NCBI RefSeq assembly: GCF_019075875.1
Contig: NZ_JAHOOZ010000001.1
Coordinates: 5,212,001-5,276,000, forward strand
Reading direction: 5' to 3'
DNA from: Novosphingobium sp. G106
GTDB lineage: Bacteria; Pseudomonadota; Alphaproteobacteria; Sphingomonadales; Sphingomonadaceae
DNA length: 64,000 nt
Part shown: piece by piece, positions 52,679-61,543 of the stretch
Layout: each line of letters begins with the position of its first letter
Numbering within the stretch: the stretch's first letter is position 1
The notes under the pieces: model-generated
What the model saw: only the letters and a program-made list of their open reading frames with translations
Databases searched by the model: none
What the model was told of the DNA's origin: nothing
Made by a program: the position numbers and the translations under genes

Positions 52679-53929
52679 ATGGACAATGCACCTCTGGCTC
52701 TGGACCAGCTCGACCTGCCCTATCTCGAGTATACGAACCCGGCTCTCGCGGCCGATCCCTATCCCTATTTCGCCGAGGCGCGCGCCAAGCACCCGTGGCT
52801 CGCGCGCACCGATCTCGGCATCGTCGTCACCGAATACCAGGCCATGCGCGACCTGTTCGGCCGCGACGAGCTGCGCGCGCCCTATGCCGACGTGGTCAAG
52901 GTGCTCGGCCAGGAAAACACGCCCTGGGGTGATTTCACCGAGCGGCAGATGATCGCGCTGCCGGCCGAGACGCACCGCTTCCTGCGCGACACTTTCGCGG
53001 CCAAGTTTACCCCCCGCAACGCCAACGAGCTGCGCCCGCTGATGCGCGCGAACCTCTCGAAGCTGCTCGACGAATGGGCGCCCAGGGAGAACATCGATTT
53101 CGAGGAGTTCGCCGCGAACTTCCCGATCTCGGTCATGTTCGCACTGGTCGGCGCGCCGCAGGACGGCATCGCCCTGCTGCGCGACGACCTCGAGGTGATC
53201 GGCCTGGCGCACAGCTACCAGGAGGACCTGTTCCCGCGCATCCAGGAAGGCATGGTTCGGCTCGAAGCCTACGTCGAGAAGATCATCGCCGAGCGCCGGG
53301 CTAGCCCGCACGCGACGCAGGAGGACCTGCTCGACCTGCTGATCAACACCAGCGACGACGGCAACGTCACGCATCAGCAGCTCGCCGACCTGATCACCTT
53401 CTTCTTCCTCGCCGGTTACGACACGTCGAAGAACGTGCTGACCTATCTGATGTACACGCTGCTCGACTATCCCGAAATCTACGCGCGCTGCGCCGAGGAT
53501 CACGACTATTGCCGCAAGGTGATCGAGGAAGGGCTGCGCTACTTCAACCCCAGCACGGTCGCGCGCTTCGTCGACAAGGAATTCATCTACCGCGACGTCG
53601 TGTTCCCCAAGGACCAGATGATGTTCTTCCCGTTGAGCGTCTCGGGCCGCGATCCCGGCAGTTATGACGAGCCGGACCGCTTCGATCCCGATCGCGTGAT
53701 CGATCCCAAGAAGCGCCAGATCGCCTTCGCGCTTGGCAAGCACATGTGCCTTGGCCAGTACATCGCCCGCGCGCAGTTGCAGGAAGCGCTCCACCAGATC
53801 GCCCAGCGCATGAAGCACCCCAAGCTCGCCGGCACGCCCGGCCACCGTCCGTTCTACGGCGCCTGGGGGCTCAAGGGCCTGCCGATCACTTTCGAGCCGG
53901 GCGAGGCGAGGGTGCTCGAAGAGGCCTGA
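52679..53929 (+). CDS. Cytochrome P450
   Basis: A 416-residue soluble bacterial P450. The I-helix motif FFLAGYDTS (oxygen activation), the K-helix EEGLRY (ExxR) and the heme loop FALGKHMCLGQYIA with Cys ligand are intact. It needs a ferredoxin and a reductase, which are not in the window. Substrate is unknown; location next to a TetR regulator fits inducible oxidation of a hydrophobic compound. Its last 76 bp overlap the convergent DUF2306 gene. Confidence 0.92.
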   Translation: MDNAPLALDQLDLPYLEYTNPALAADPYPYFAEARAKHPWLARTDLGIVVTEYQAMRDLFGRDELRAPYADVVKVLGQENTPWGDFTERQMIALPAETHRFLRDTFAAKFTPRNANELRPLMRANLSKLLDEWAPRENIDFEEFAANFPISVMFALVGAPQDGIALLRDDLEVIGLAHSYQEDLFPRIQEGMVRLEAYVEKIIAERRASPHATQEDLLDLLINTSDDGNVTHQQLADLITFFFLAGYDTSKNVLTYLMYTLLDYPEIYARCAEDHDYCRKVIEEGLRYFNPSTVARFVDKEFIYRDVVFPKDQMMFFPLSVSGRDPGSYDEPDRFDPDRVIDPKKRQIAFALGKHMCLGQYIARAQLQEALHQIAQRMKHPKLAGTPGHRPFYGAWGLKGLPITFEPGEARVLEEA

Positions 53930-54567
53930 CGCGCAGCGAACCGCCGGATCGCCAGCGCGGTCGCGATCAGCGGCAGCAGCCAGGCGATCCAGGCGTCGCA
54001 GGCATAGAACGTGTCGAACTGGCGCCGGGCTCCGACCATGGCCCATAGCGCCAGATAGATTCGGAAGAACACCGCGCCCGAGGTCGTTGCTGCCATCAGC
54101 AGCATGCAGGCCCGATGCACGGCGATCCGGCCTTGGCGGATCGCGCGGATACCCAGCACGAGCAGCACCAGCCAGGTCGTCGCCTGCGCGGTGAAGCCCG
54201 CCGCCGACCACAGCGTCACCGGCGCGGCCCAGGCGACCGGAAAGGCGGTCAGGCCCGCTACCAGCACGTCGGCCGCCGCCAGGCGTCCGACCGGCCGGTG
54301 CCAGGCCGGGCGATGGCGCAGCGCGTAGGCTAACGGCAGGAGCAACAGCGCCAGCCCACCGGTGACCATGTGGAGCGGGAAGATCAGCGGCAGCAGCTCG
54401 ACCTTCACCGCCAGGCTTTCGGGAAAGTCGTCGTTGGCGAAGGCCGACCACAGCGCTTTGCCTGCGGTATAAGTTACAAGGCCGGCAATCGCTGCTAGGA
54501 TCAGCGCCAGAACGGTCCGCCGCAACGGGCCGCCCGCACCAACCGCTTCGCCTGAGGACTGCTCCAT
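53854..54567 (-). CDS. DUF2306 family membrane protein
   Basis: A 237-residue membrane protein with six to seven helices; PLHMVTGGLALLLLPLAYALRHRPAWHRPVGRLA and CMLLMAATTSGAVFFRIYL match DUF2306. Its 3' end overlaps the P450 gene by 76 bp on the other strand. Its ATG (54565-54567) and that of the next gene (54566-54568) share the palindrome CATG, so the two genes diverge from the same four bases. Confidence 0.78.
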   Translation of the reverse strand: MEQSSGEAVGAGGPLRRTVLALILAAIAGLVTYTAGKALWSAFANDDFPESLAVKVELLPLIFPLHMVTGGLALLLLPLAYALRHRPAWHRPVGRLAAADVLVAGLTAFPVAWAAPVTLWSAAGFTAQATTWLVLLVLGIRAIRQGRIAVHRACMLLMAATTSGAVFFRIYLALWAMVGARRQFDTFYACDAWIAWLLPLIATALAIRRFAARQASSSTLASPGSKVIGRPLSPQAP

Positions 54568-55066
54568 GACGGCTTTATCCCATTCGCTCGTCGGCTTGTC
54601 GATGCGCGCGCTGCTCGTGCTTGGCCTGGCTGCGACGACCGCGCCGGTCCTCGCAGCGGCACCGGGGGCGGCGGCATCGTCGCCCTATTACGGCCGCTGG
54701 ACCGTATCCGAAGACCGCCCGGTCTTCACCGCGCGCGGCCGGCTCTACAAGACGATCGACGTGGTGCCCTGCGGCCGCGATTTCTGCGGCGTCAGCGTGG
54801 ACGACCGCGGCACCTGCGGGGCTACGCTGTTCCGCTTCCTCAGCGTCCACGCCAACGGCACCTACGAACTGCGCGGCCACGGCAAATGGGGCGACGCCAA
54901 GAAGAACCTCGAGATCTACAGCGACGGCGATCCCGAGCCGGGCGCCGATCGCAGCTTCGATCTCTATCTGGGCGACGGCCACGACTTCGGCGGCCGGTCG
55001 GAATCGATGCCGAAGTTCCACGCCAGCTACCGTCGCCTCGGCAACGGCAACTGCCGGGCAAGCTGA
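54566..55066 (+). CDS. Secreted DUF2147-like protein
   Basis: A 166-residue secreted protein. The signal peptide ends near VLAAAPGA. The mature part has YYGRWTVSEDRPVFTARGRLYKTIDVVPCGRDFCGVSVDDRGTCG, recalling DUF2147 (small secreted beta-barrel). GAGGA lies nine bases before ATG 54566; an inner Met at 54602 would also give a normal signal peptide. Three Cys could form disulfides. Function is unknown. Confidence 0.65.
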   Translation: MTALSHSLVGLSMRALLVLGLAATTAPVLAAAPGAAASSPYYGRWTVSEDRPVFTARGRLYKTIDVVPCGRDFCGVSVDDRGTCGATLFRFLSVHANGTYELRGHGKWGDAKKNLEIYSDGDPEPGADRSFDLYLGDGHDFGGRSESMPKFHASYRRLGNGNCRAS

Positions 55067-55172
55067 TTCTCGGCTCGCGGCCCTGGTGATCGGCGTTTAT
55101 TTCGCAGGTGCAGCATAATTGCTTGGCAAGCCTCGGATGTTGCGGCATCAATTGTGTTCTCAGGGAGTCGCA

Positions 55173-56603
55173 ATGCAGCCAGGCAGTCGCGCGCAGTATG
55201 ATGAAATGTACGATCCGGACGGGGGCGTACGGCCTGCCTACGCCGGCTTTTGCAACTGGTACGACGCGCAGGATCGCGACTGGCTGAAGAAGCAGGACAT
55301 AGAGGCGGAGCGCTTCTTCCGCCGCACCGGCATCACTTTCAACGTCTATGGCGACGATGCTGCCGAGGAGCGGCTGATCCCCTTCGACATGATCCCGCGG
55401 ATCATCACCGCGAACGAGTGGCGCAAGCTGTCGCGCGGGATCGAGCAGCGGGTCCGCGCGCTCAACGCCTTCCTCCACGACCTGTACCACCGCCAGGAGA
55501 TCGTCCGGGCCGGGCGCCTGCCCGAGCGGCTGCTGCAAGGCAACGAGGCCTTCCTGCCGCAGATGGCCGGTTTCTCGCCGCCGGGCGATGTCTACACTCA
55601 CGTCGTCGGGATCGACCTCGTCCGCACCGGCCCCGACGAATTCATGGTGCTCGAGGACAATGCCCGCACGCCGTCGGGCGTTTCCTACATGCTCGAAAAC
55701 CGCGAGACGATGATGGCGATGTTCCCCGAGCTGTTCAGCCGGGTCGCGGTCCGCCCGGTCTCGGACTATCCGCGCCGGCTCGCGCGCAGCCTGGCTGCTT
55801 GCGCGCCCGACTGCGCGGGGGAGCGGCCCGTGGTCGCGGTGCTGACGCCGGGCATCTTCAACTCGGCCTATTTCGAGCATGCCTTTCTCGCCGACCAGAT
55901 GGGCGCCGAACTGGTCGAGGGCAGTGATCTGCGTGTGGTCGACGGCCGCATCGCCATGCGCACGACCACCGGCTACCAGCCGATCGACGTGATCTATCGC
56001 CGCGTCGACGACGATTTCCTCGATCCGCTCAGCTTCAACAAGGACTCCGTGCTGGGCGTCGCCGGGATCATGGACATCTACCGCGCGGGCCGCATCACGA
56101 TCGCCAATGCGCCGGGCACCGGCATCGCCGACGACAAGGCGATCTACAGCTTCATGCCCGAGATCGTCGAGTTCTACACGGGCGAGAAGCCTTTGCTTAA
56201 CAACGTGCCGACCTGGCGCTGCAGCGAGCCGGAATCGCTCAAATACGTACTCGACAACCTCAAGGACCTCGTCGTCAAGGAAGTCCACGGATCGGGCGGC
56301 TATGGCATGCTGATCGGCCCGACCTCGTCGAAGGGCGAGATCGCGCGGTTCGAGAAGAAGCTGCGCGCCAAGCCCGAGAATTACATCGCCCAGCCGACTC
56401 TGGCGCTGTCGACCTGTCCGATCTTCACCAAGGCCGGCCTAGCGCCGCGGCACGTCGACCTGCGGCCGTTCTGCCTGGTCTCGCCGGGCGGCATCGACAT
56501 AACGCCGGGCGGGCTCACCCGCGTGGCGCTCAAGAAGGGCTCGCTGGTCGTCAACTCGTCGCAGGGCGGTGGGACCAAGGATAGCTGGGTGCTGGAAGAC
56601 TGA
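55173..56603 (+). CDS. Circularly permuted ATP-grasp protein (COG2308) of the Anbu operon
   Basis: A 476-residue ATP-grasp enzyme in circularly permuted order. DEMYDPDGGVRPAY opens it; the permuted ATP-grasp part carries FMVLEDNARTPSGVSYMLENR and KEVHGSGGYGMLIGP, with ATP-binding Lys/Glu. Such enzymes probably make an amide-linked peptide tag. It is the first gene of the conserved set ATP-grasp, alpha-E, transglutaminase, Anbu. CAGGGAG precedes the ATG at 55173. Confidence 0.88.
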   Translation: MQPGSRAQYDEMYDPDGGVRPAYAGFCNWYDAQDRDWLKKQDIEAERFFRRTGITFNVYGDDAAEERLIPFDMIPRIITANEWRKLSRGIEQRVRALNAFLHDLYHRQEIVRAGRLPERLLQGNEAFLPQMAGFSPPGDVYTHVVGIDLVRTGPDEFMVLEDNARTPSGVSYMLENRETMMAMFPELFSRVAVRPVSDYPRRLARSLAACAPDCAGERPVVAVLTPGIFNSAYFEHAFLADQMGAELVEGSDLRVVDGRIAMRTTTGYQPIDVIYRRVDDDFLDPLSFNKDSVLGVAGIMDIYRAGRITIANAPGTGIADDKAIYSFMPEIVEFYTGEKPLLNNVPTWRCSEPESLKYVLDNLKDLVVKEVHGSGGYGMLIGPTSSKGEIARFEKKLRAKPENYIAQPTLALSTCPIFTKAGLAPRHVDLRPFCLVSPGGIDITPGGLTRVALKKGSLVVNSSQGGGTKDSWVLED

Positions 56604-56619
56604 TGCCCGGAGATTCTTC

Positions 56620-57564
56620 ATGTTAGGCAGAAGCGCCAACGGCATCTACTGGATGGCCCGCTACCTCGAGCGGGCCGAGAACACCGCGCGCCTGCTCGAC
56701 GTCGGCTTCCGCATGGCGCTGACCCGCGGCGCGCAGGCGGCGAGCGAGGAATGGAAGTCGGTGCTGATCACGATCGGCCAGGATGTGGCCTATCGCCAGC
56801 GCTTCGACGACTACGCCGGGCCACAGGTGTTCAATTTCATCCTGCGCGGGCCCGACAATCCGGCCTCGGTGCTCGGCATGCTGGAAAATGCGCGGACCAA
56901 TGCCCGCGCCGTGCGCACCGCGCTGACCCGAGAGGCCTGGGAAACGACCAACGAAGCCTGGATGGTCCTGCGCGAGATGCTCGCCCGGCCCGTGCGCGAG
57001 GGCAACCTGGGCGAGGTCATCGCCGCCATTCGCCGCCAGACCACCCAGGTTCGCGGCGCGATGGAAGGCACGATGCTGCGCAACGAGATCTTCAATTTCT
57101 CGCGCATCGGCACGTTCATCGAGCGGGCCGACAACACCGCGCGCATTCTCGACGTGAAATACTACGTGCTGCTGCCTTCGCTCTCTTGGGTCGGGTCGAG
57201 CCTCGACAACGCGCAGTGGGAAACCGTGCTGCGCTCGGTCGCCGGCGACCGCGCCTACCGCTGGCTCAACGCCGGCCGGCTCGATCCGCGGGGCATCGCC
57301 CAGTTCCTCGTGCTAGACGGCCGCTTCCCGCGCAGCCTGGTGTTCTCCTACGACAAGCTGGCGAGCAACATGGCCGGGCTCGCCCGCCAATACGGCAGCG
57401 AGACCCACGCCCACGAACTGCTCCGCTCCGCGCGTACCAAGCTGCAGGACGCCTCGATCGAGAAGATCATCGAAGGCGGGCTCCACGAATTCATCACCGA
57501 CTTCATCGCCGGCACCAACCAGATCGACCTCGCCATCGCCGCCGAATACCGCTTCATCGAGTAA
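56620..57564 (+). CDS. Alpha-E domain protein (DUF403)
   Basis: A 314-residue helical protein: MLGRSANGIYWMARYLERAENTARLLDVGFRMAL is the alpha-E signature, and the second copy near FNFSRIGTFIERADNTARILDVKYY repeats it. Found almost always with the permuted ATP-grasp enzyme. The function is not proven; it may be a partner protein of peptide-tag synthesis. It begins 16 bp after the ATP-grasp stop. Confidence 0.88.
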   Translation: MLGRSANGIYWMARYLERAENTARLLDVGFRMALTRGAQAASEEWKSVLITIGQDVAYRQRFDDYAGPQVFNFILRGPDNPASVLGMLENARTNARAVRTALTREAWETTNEAWMVLREMLARPVREGNLGEVIAAIRRQTTQVRGAMEGTMLRNEIFNFSRIGTFIERADNTARILDVKYYVLLPSLSWVGSSLDNAQWETVLRSVAGDRAYRWLNAGRLDPRGIAQFLVLDGRFPRSLVFSYDKLASNMAGLARQYGSETHAHELLRSARTKLQDASIEKIIEGGLHEFITDFIAGTNQIDLAIAAEYRFIE

Positions 57565-57569
57565 AGCCC

Positions 57570-58394
57570 ATGCGTCTCTACATCCGCCACACCACCCGCT
57601 ACGGCTTCTCGCAGCCGGTCACCCACGGGCTGCAGCGGCTGCGGCTGACGCCCAAGAGCTCGCAGGGGCAGTCGGTGATCGACTGGGCGATGGACTTTGA
57701 GGGCGTCAAGCTCGAGGCCGAGCACGACGATCACCACCGCAACCGCACCACGCTGGTCTCGGTCGTGCCGGGGACGACCGCGGTCACCGTCGTGTGCAGC
57801 GGCAGCGTCGATACGGCCGAGAATGCCGACAAGGCGGGCATCGTCGGCGAGCATGTCGGCCACCTGCCGCTCTGGTGCTTCCTCGGCCAGACCACCCTGA
57901 CCAAGCCCGGACCGAGGCTGCGCGCGCTGGTCGCCGGGCTGGATGCCGACCGGGAGCGGCCGCTCGAAGTGCTGCACAGGCTGTCGGACGCGGTGCTGGC
58001 TGCGGTGCCTTACGCGACCGGCGCGACCGATGCCGAGACCACGGCCGAAGGAGCGCTCTTTGCGGGGCAGGGGGTCTGCCAGGACCACACGCATATCTTC
58101 ATCGGCGCGGCGCGGCTGCTCGGCCTGCCGGCGCGCTATGTCAGCGGCTACCTGATGATGGACGGCCGCGTCGACCAGGAAGCCGGTCACGGCTGGGCCG
58201 AGGCCCATGTCGCGGGGCTCGGCTGGGTGGGCTTCGATGTGTCCAACGCGATCTGCCCGGACGAGCGCTATGTCCGCCTCGCCACGGGAACCGACTACCG
58301 CGATGCCGCGCCGGTCACCGGCCTCAACATTGGCGGTGGGCAAATCGACCTCGAAGTCAGTTTGGCGGTTGAGCAGCAGATGATAGAACAGTAG
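57570..58394 (+). CDS. Transglutaminase-like protein of the Anbu operon
   Basis: A 274-residue cysteine protein. The N-terminal beta domain (bacterial transglutaminase-like N) leads to the catalytic triad: Cys in FAGQGVCQDHTHIF, His in EAGHGWAEAHV and Asp in GFDVSNA. It probably acts as an amidase or peptidase on the product of the ATP-grasp enzyme. It starts 5 bp after the alpha-E stop. Confidence 0.88.
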   Translation: MRLYIRHTTRYGFSQPVTHGLQRLRLTPKSSQGQSVIDWAMDFEGVKLEAEHDDHHRNRTTLVSVVPGTTAVTVVCSGSVDTAENADKAGIVGEHVGHLPLWCFLGQTTLTKPGPRLRALVAGLDADRERPLEVLHRLSDAVLAAVPYATGATDAETTAEGALFAGQGVCQDHTHIFIGAARLLGLPARYVSGYLMMDGRVDQEAGHGWAEAHVAGLGWVGFDVSNAICPDERYVRLATGTDYRDAAPVTGLNIGGGQIDLEVSLAVEQQMIEQ

Positions 58395-58430
58395 CGCGGG
58401 CAGGGGGGTAAGTCCGAGGGGGATTCGCGC

Positions 58431-59192
58431 GTGACCTATTGCTGCGGCATGATGCTGGATCGCGGGCTCGTCCTGATGAGCGACACGCGCACCAATTCGG
58501 GCGTCGACAACATCTCGACCTTCCGCAAGATGTACCACTGGTCGCTGCCGGGCGAGCGCGTCGTCTCGCTGATGACCGCGGGCAACCTCGCCACGACCCA
58601 GGCGGTGATCAGCAAGCTCGAGGAGCGCGAAAAGGCGCCGTCCGAGCGGCACAACACCGTGCTCGAGGCACCGACCATGTTCCAGGTCGCGACGATCATC
58701 GGCAAGCTGCTACGCGAGACGATCCAGGAGCGCGACGAGCAGAACGGCATGCAGGCTTCGGGCACTTTCACCGCCTCGATGATCCTCGCCGGCCAGATCA
58801 AGGGCATGGAGCCTCGGATCTTCCTGATCTACCCCGAAGGCAATTTCATTGAGGCGCAGCCCGACACGCCCTTTTTCCAGATCGGCGAGACCAAGTACGG
58901 CCGCCCGATCATCCTGCGCGCCTATGATCCGACGATGTCGTTCGAGGACGCGGTCAAGCTGCTGATGGTCAGCTTCGATTCAACGATCAAGGCCAACCTC
59001 TCGGTCGGCCTGCCGCTCGACCTGCTGGTGATCGAGCGCGACAAGTTCGAGCCGCTGCACGAGCGCCGCATCCTCGCGACCGACCCCTATTACCGCGCGA
59101 TCTCGTCGCGCTGGGGTGAGGCGCTCAAGCGCGCATTTCACTCGCTGCCCGACTACAGCTTCTACAACGCGCCGGCACCGGTCGAGGACTAG
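58431..59192 (+). CDS. Anbu: proteasome-related peptidase (ancestral beta subunit)
   Basis: A 253-residue Ntn-hydrolase of the proteasome fold. After the initiator (GTG at 58431) the catalytic Thr is the second residue (TYCCGMMLDRGLVLMSDTRTN), with Asp in SDTR and Lys in STFRKMYHW. GAGGGGG precedes the start. Anbu forms helical or open-ring assemblies in other species and its activity has been hard to show. It closes the four-gene operon of ATP-grasp, alpha-E and transglutaminase-like proteins. Confidence 0.9.
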   Translation: MTYCCGMMLDRGLVLMSDTRTNSGVDNISTFRKMYHWSLPGERVVSLMTAGNLATTQAVISKLEEREKAPSERHNTVLEAPTMFQVATIIGKLLRETIQERDEQNGMQASGTFTASMILAGQIKGMEPRIFLIYPEGNFIEAQPDTPFFQIGETKYGRPIILRAYDPTMSFEDAVKLLMVSFDSTIKANLSVGLPLDLLVIERDKFEPLHERRILATDPYYRAISSRWGEALKRAFHSLPDYSFYNAPAPVED

Positions 59193-59657
59193 CCGAACAG
59201 GGTACTGCCGCCGCAAGATTGGGCTCCAGTCCGGCAACGGCAGCGGGGCTCAAGCGAATGGCAACGAGAAATGTTGCCAAGGCCCCGATTTCACCACCTG
59301 CGATATTGCGGCGATATTCTTTGTCGGGCTTCGCGACGATCGTATGCTGCGTCCGAATGATACCAGCGGAACGCGAGCATGAAACCGCCGATGGAGGCTA
59401 TCACTGCCAAGAGGCAGAAAACTAGGAACATTGGGAAGCTCCGAAATCGGCTGGGCGCGTTTCCGAACGACACAGCGAGTGACTGCCCCTGTGATCGAGT
59501 TCGCCTTGGAAGGTAGCGAAAAACGGCGGCAGCAACCCTTCATACGCGCAAAGGGATGAATGGTTGCCTTCTTTCGCGTCGCGCTGGATCCGCGGCGGCA
59601 CCAGCGCGCCAGCCTAGATGCGGGCAGATAGGCTCGACTGGCAGTGGATCCGGTTGA
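59193..59657. other. 465-bp interval after Anbu
   Basis: The only supported content is the possible small membrane protein at 59291-59431. The rest shows no RNA gene, repeat or clear promoter; its GC content is a little lower than that of the flanking genes. Confidence 0.5.
59291..59431 (-). CDS. Possible 46-residue single-pass membrane protein
   Basis: From ATG 59429-59431, with GGAG seven bases upstream, a reading of 46 residues starts with a hydrophobic helix (FLVFCLLAVIASIGGFMLAF) and ends in a basic/acidic tail (YDRREARQRISPQYRRW). Small proteins of this design are common, but no homologue is known to me. It could also be chance in an otherwise empty interval. Confidence 0.4.
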   Translation of the reverse strand: MFLVFCLLAVIASIGGFMLAFRWYHSDAAYDRREARQRISPQYRRW

Positions 59658-60149
59658 TCAGCCGATCCCGACGATCAGATTCTCGCCCGAGAAGTCCGCC
59701 GCGATCGCCGACGCGCCGGGCGAGGTCTCGGCGTGGGTGCGTTCGAGCTTGCGATAGGTGAAGCGCCACTGGCCATCGGCCTCGCGCCGGTAGGTCTCGT
59801 GGTAGAAGCCGAAGCCGCGCAGCCACTGCTTCTCGCCGTTGCGCTTCCAGAACAGGTTGTCCTCCATCGCCCAGACGCCCGTGGCGTTGTCGCGGTCCTG
59901 GAACTCGATCACCGGCGTGTGGCAGTGGTGCACAGTGGTGACACCGGCCATCTGCACGGCCAGCTGGTCCGCCGCGGCGCGGCCGCCGACGATCGGATCG
60001 GGACCGATCGACATGGCGACATAGTCGTCGCTGTGTAGGGCGGCGTAGGTGTGCCAGTCCTTCTGGTCGACGGCGTGGTCGCGCCGCGCTTTCAGCCGGT
60101 AGATCGCCTCGAGCTCGATCAGGCGTTCGATGTCGGTCATTTCGGTCAT
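59658..60149 (-). CDS. SnoaL-like / nuclear transport factor 2 family protein
   Basis: A 163-residue NTF2-fold protein: IERLIELEAIYRLKARRDHAVDQKDWHTYAALHSDDYVAM is the opening helix-loop pattern, and the paired His in VTTVHHCHTPVIEF and Trp-rich strands follow. It is the last gene of the minus-strand trio SDR, ABM monooxygenase and SnoaL-like protein, 9 bp after the ABM gene. An enzyme role such as dehydratase or small isomerase is possible but not shown. Confidence 0.78.
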   Translation of the reverse strand: MTEMTDIERLIELEAIYRLKARRDHAVDQKDWHTYAALHSDDYVAMSIGPDPIVGGRAAADQLAVQMAGVTTVHHCHTPVIEFQDRDNATGVWAMEDNLFWKRNGEKQWLRGFGFYHETYRREADGQWRFTYRKLERTHAETSPGASAIAADFSGENLIVGIG

Positions 60150-60158
60150 GCAGCTACC

Positions 60159-60476
60159 TCAGAACATGCGCTGTCGCACGGGCTCCGCGCCGGGAGTGAC
60201 ATATTGCCGGATCTCCGGCTTTCCCTCGATCAGCGCCGCCGATTTGGGCAGCGACTCCTTAACCCAGGCTGTCTGCATGTGTGCGGCCTGGGCGGCGACG
60301 TCCTCGTAGACTTCGACCACCAGATAGGTGTCCGGCTCGTCGACGCCCTTCGACCAGGCATAGTAGGCGACGCCCGGCTCGCGGGCGAGCGTCAGCTCGG
60401 TGACATGGCTCATCAGCGCCTCGAAAGCCGTGCTATTCTCTGGTTTTACCGTCAGCTTGGCGATGAAGGTGATCAT
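60159..60476 (-). CDS. Antibiotic biosynthesis monooxygenase (ABM)/putative quinol monooxygenase
   Basis: A 105-residue ferredoxin-like-fold protein: MITFIAKLTVKPENSTAFEALMSHVTELTLAREPGV and DTYLVVEVYEDVAAQAAHMQT match ABM proteins such as YgiN-like quinol monooxygenases, which act without a cofactor. The ATG at 60474-60476 follows the SDR stop (60481) by 4 bp, showing co-transcription. Confidence 0.83.
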   Translation of the reverse strand: MITFIAKLTVKPENSTAFEALMSHVTELTLAREPGVAYYAWSKGVDEPDTYLVVEVYEDVAAQAAHMQTAWVKESLPKSAALIEGKPEIRQYVTPGAEPVRQRMF

Positions 60477-60480
60477 GCGC

Positions 60481-61416
60481 TCAGTCCGACGGCGCTGCGG
60501 CACCGAGCACGTGGTGCGCGCCGGGCAGCCGCCGGTCGGCAGCCTCCAGTGTCCGGCGGATGCCCTCGCGCACCGAGACCTTGCTCGGCCCGAGCAGCCG
60601 TTCCATCTTGGTCGTGTCGGCCCAGATCGGCCACGACTTGCCGTTCTCGGCGAAGATCGGTTCCTTGCCGAGGATCTCGCCGGCGATCTGGCAATACTCC
60701 TGCGTCGTCACCGATTCCGATCCGCCGACGTTGACGATCTCGCAGCCGACCTTGGCGATGCCCGCGGCGGCGATCGTCTTCTCGACGTAGTCGTCCTCGT
60801 AGAGCGGGGTGTGGACGTTGCGTACGCCCGGATAGACGCTGACCGGCTCGCCGCGCGCGACCTGGTCGATCCGCTGGGTGACGCCGCCGCCGCGCGGGCC
60901 GTAGAAGGAGAAGATGCGCACCATGGTCACCGGCAAGTCGTAGTCGACGCTCAGGTGCTTGAGCATGTATTCGGCGCCGATCTTGCTCGCGGCATAGTTC
61001 TCGCCCGCGCTGTGCAGGCCATAGGGATCGTCCTCGCGCAGCGGCCGCTCGCCCTGGTATTCGTAGAGCGAGCCGGTCGAGCCGTGGACGAAGGCCTCGG
61101 CATCGCGATAGTGCCGCGCCAGCCGCCCGGTGCCGCCCGTGTTCACGTCATAGGCGACATTGCCGTAATTCGGCGGCAGCACCGCATAGTTGATCACGAC
61201 GTCGACCGATTTTGGCAGCGACGAGAGGTCTTCATTGGCCATGTCGAAGGCGACCGCCTGCGCGCCGGCGGCCTCGACCAGTTTGCGCTGATCGGGGTTC
61301 GACCAGCGCGCCAGAGCGAAGACCTCGTTGTCCTTGGCCAGTTCCACGGCGACCGGCAACGCCACCAGTCCGCTTGCGCCCGTCACGAGGACGCGCTTTC
61401 CCGACATCATTGCCAT
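60481..61416 (-). CDS. NAD-dependent epimerase/dehydratase (extended SDR), second copy
   Basis: A 311-residue extended SDR. The dinucleotide motif VTGASGLVALP has Ala instead of the third Gly of GxxGxxG; the catalytic pair is YAASKIGAE. The ATG at 61414-61416 is preceded by GGGAGAGTTG. It is the first gene of the minus-strand trio and faces a TetR regulator across a promoter region with two palindromes. It is only distantly similar to the epimerase at 3258. Confidence 0.8.
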   Translation of the reverse strand: MAMMSGKRVLVTGASGLVALPVAVELAKDNEVFALARWSNPDQRKLVEAAGAQAVAFDMANEDLSSLPKSVDVVINYAVLPPNYGNVAYDVNTGGTGRLARHYRDAEAFVHGSTGSLYEYQGERPLREDDPYGLHSAGENYAASKIGAEYMLKHLSVDYDLPVTMVRIFSFYGPRGGGVTQRIDQVARGEPVSVYPGVRNVHTPLYEDDYVEKTIAAAGIAKVGCEIVNVGGSESVTTQEYCQIAGEILGKEPIFAENGKSWPIWADTTKMERLLGPSKVSVREGIRRTLEAADRRLPGAHHVLGAAAPSD

Positions 61417-61438
61417 GACAACTCTCCCTTGCGATTTC

Positions 61439-61454
61439 TTAGTCAACTGACTAA
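61439..61454. promoter_or_regulatory. Palindrome 1 of the TetR operator region
   Basis: TTAGTCA-AC-TGACTAA, 7+7 with a 2-bp spacer, about 23 bp before the SDR start. It is closely related to palindrome 2. Confidence 0.6.
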
Positions 61455-61516
61455 CAAGGCTCGCGAAGCAGAGTCAACCGCCGATTTAACATTGGGTGCA
61501 ATCTGCGGGATGGAGC

Positions 61517-61530
61517 TAGTCATATGACTA
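61517..61530. promoter_or_regulatory. Palindrome 2 of the TetR operator region
   Basis: TAGTCATATGACTA is a perfect 14-bp palindrome about 14 bp before the TetR start. It shares TAGTCA/TGACTA with palindrome 1; the centres are 77 bp apart, about seven helical turns, which allows cooperative binding. Confidence 0.65.
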
Positions 61531-61543
61531 AGGGGCGGGGCGC

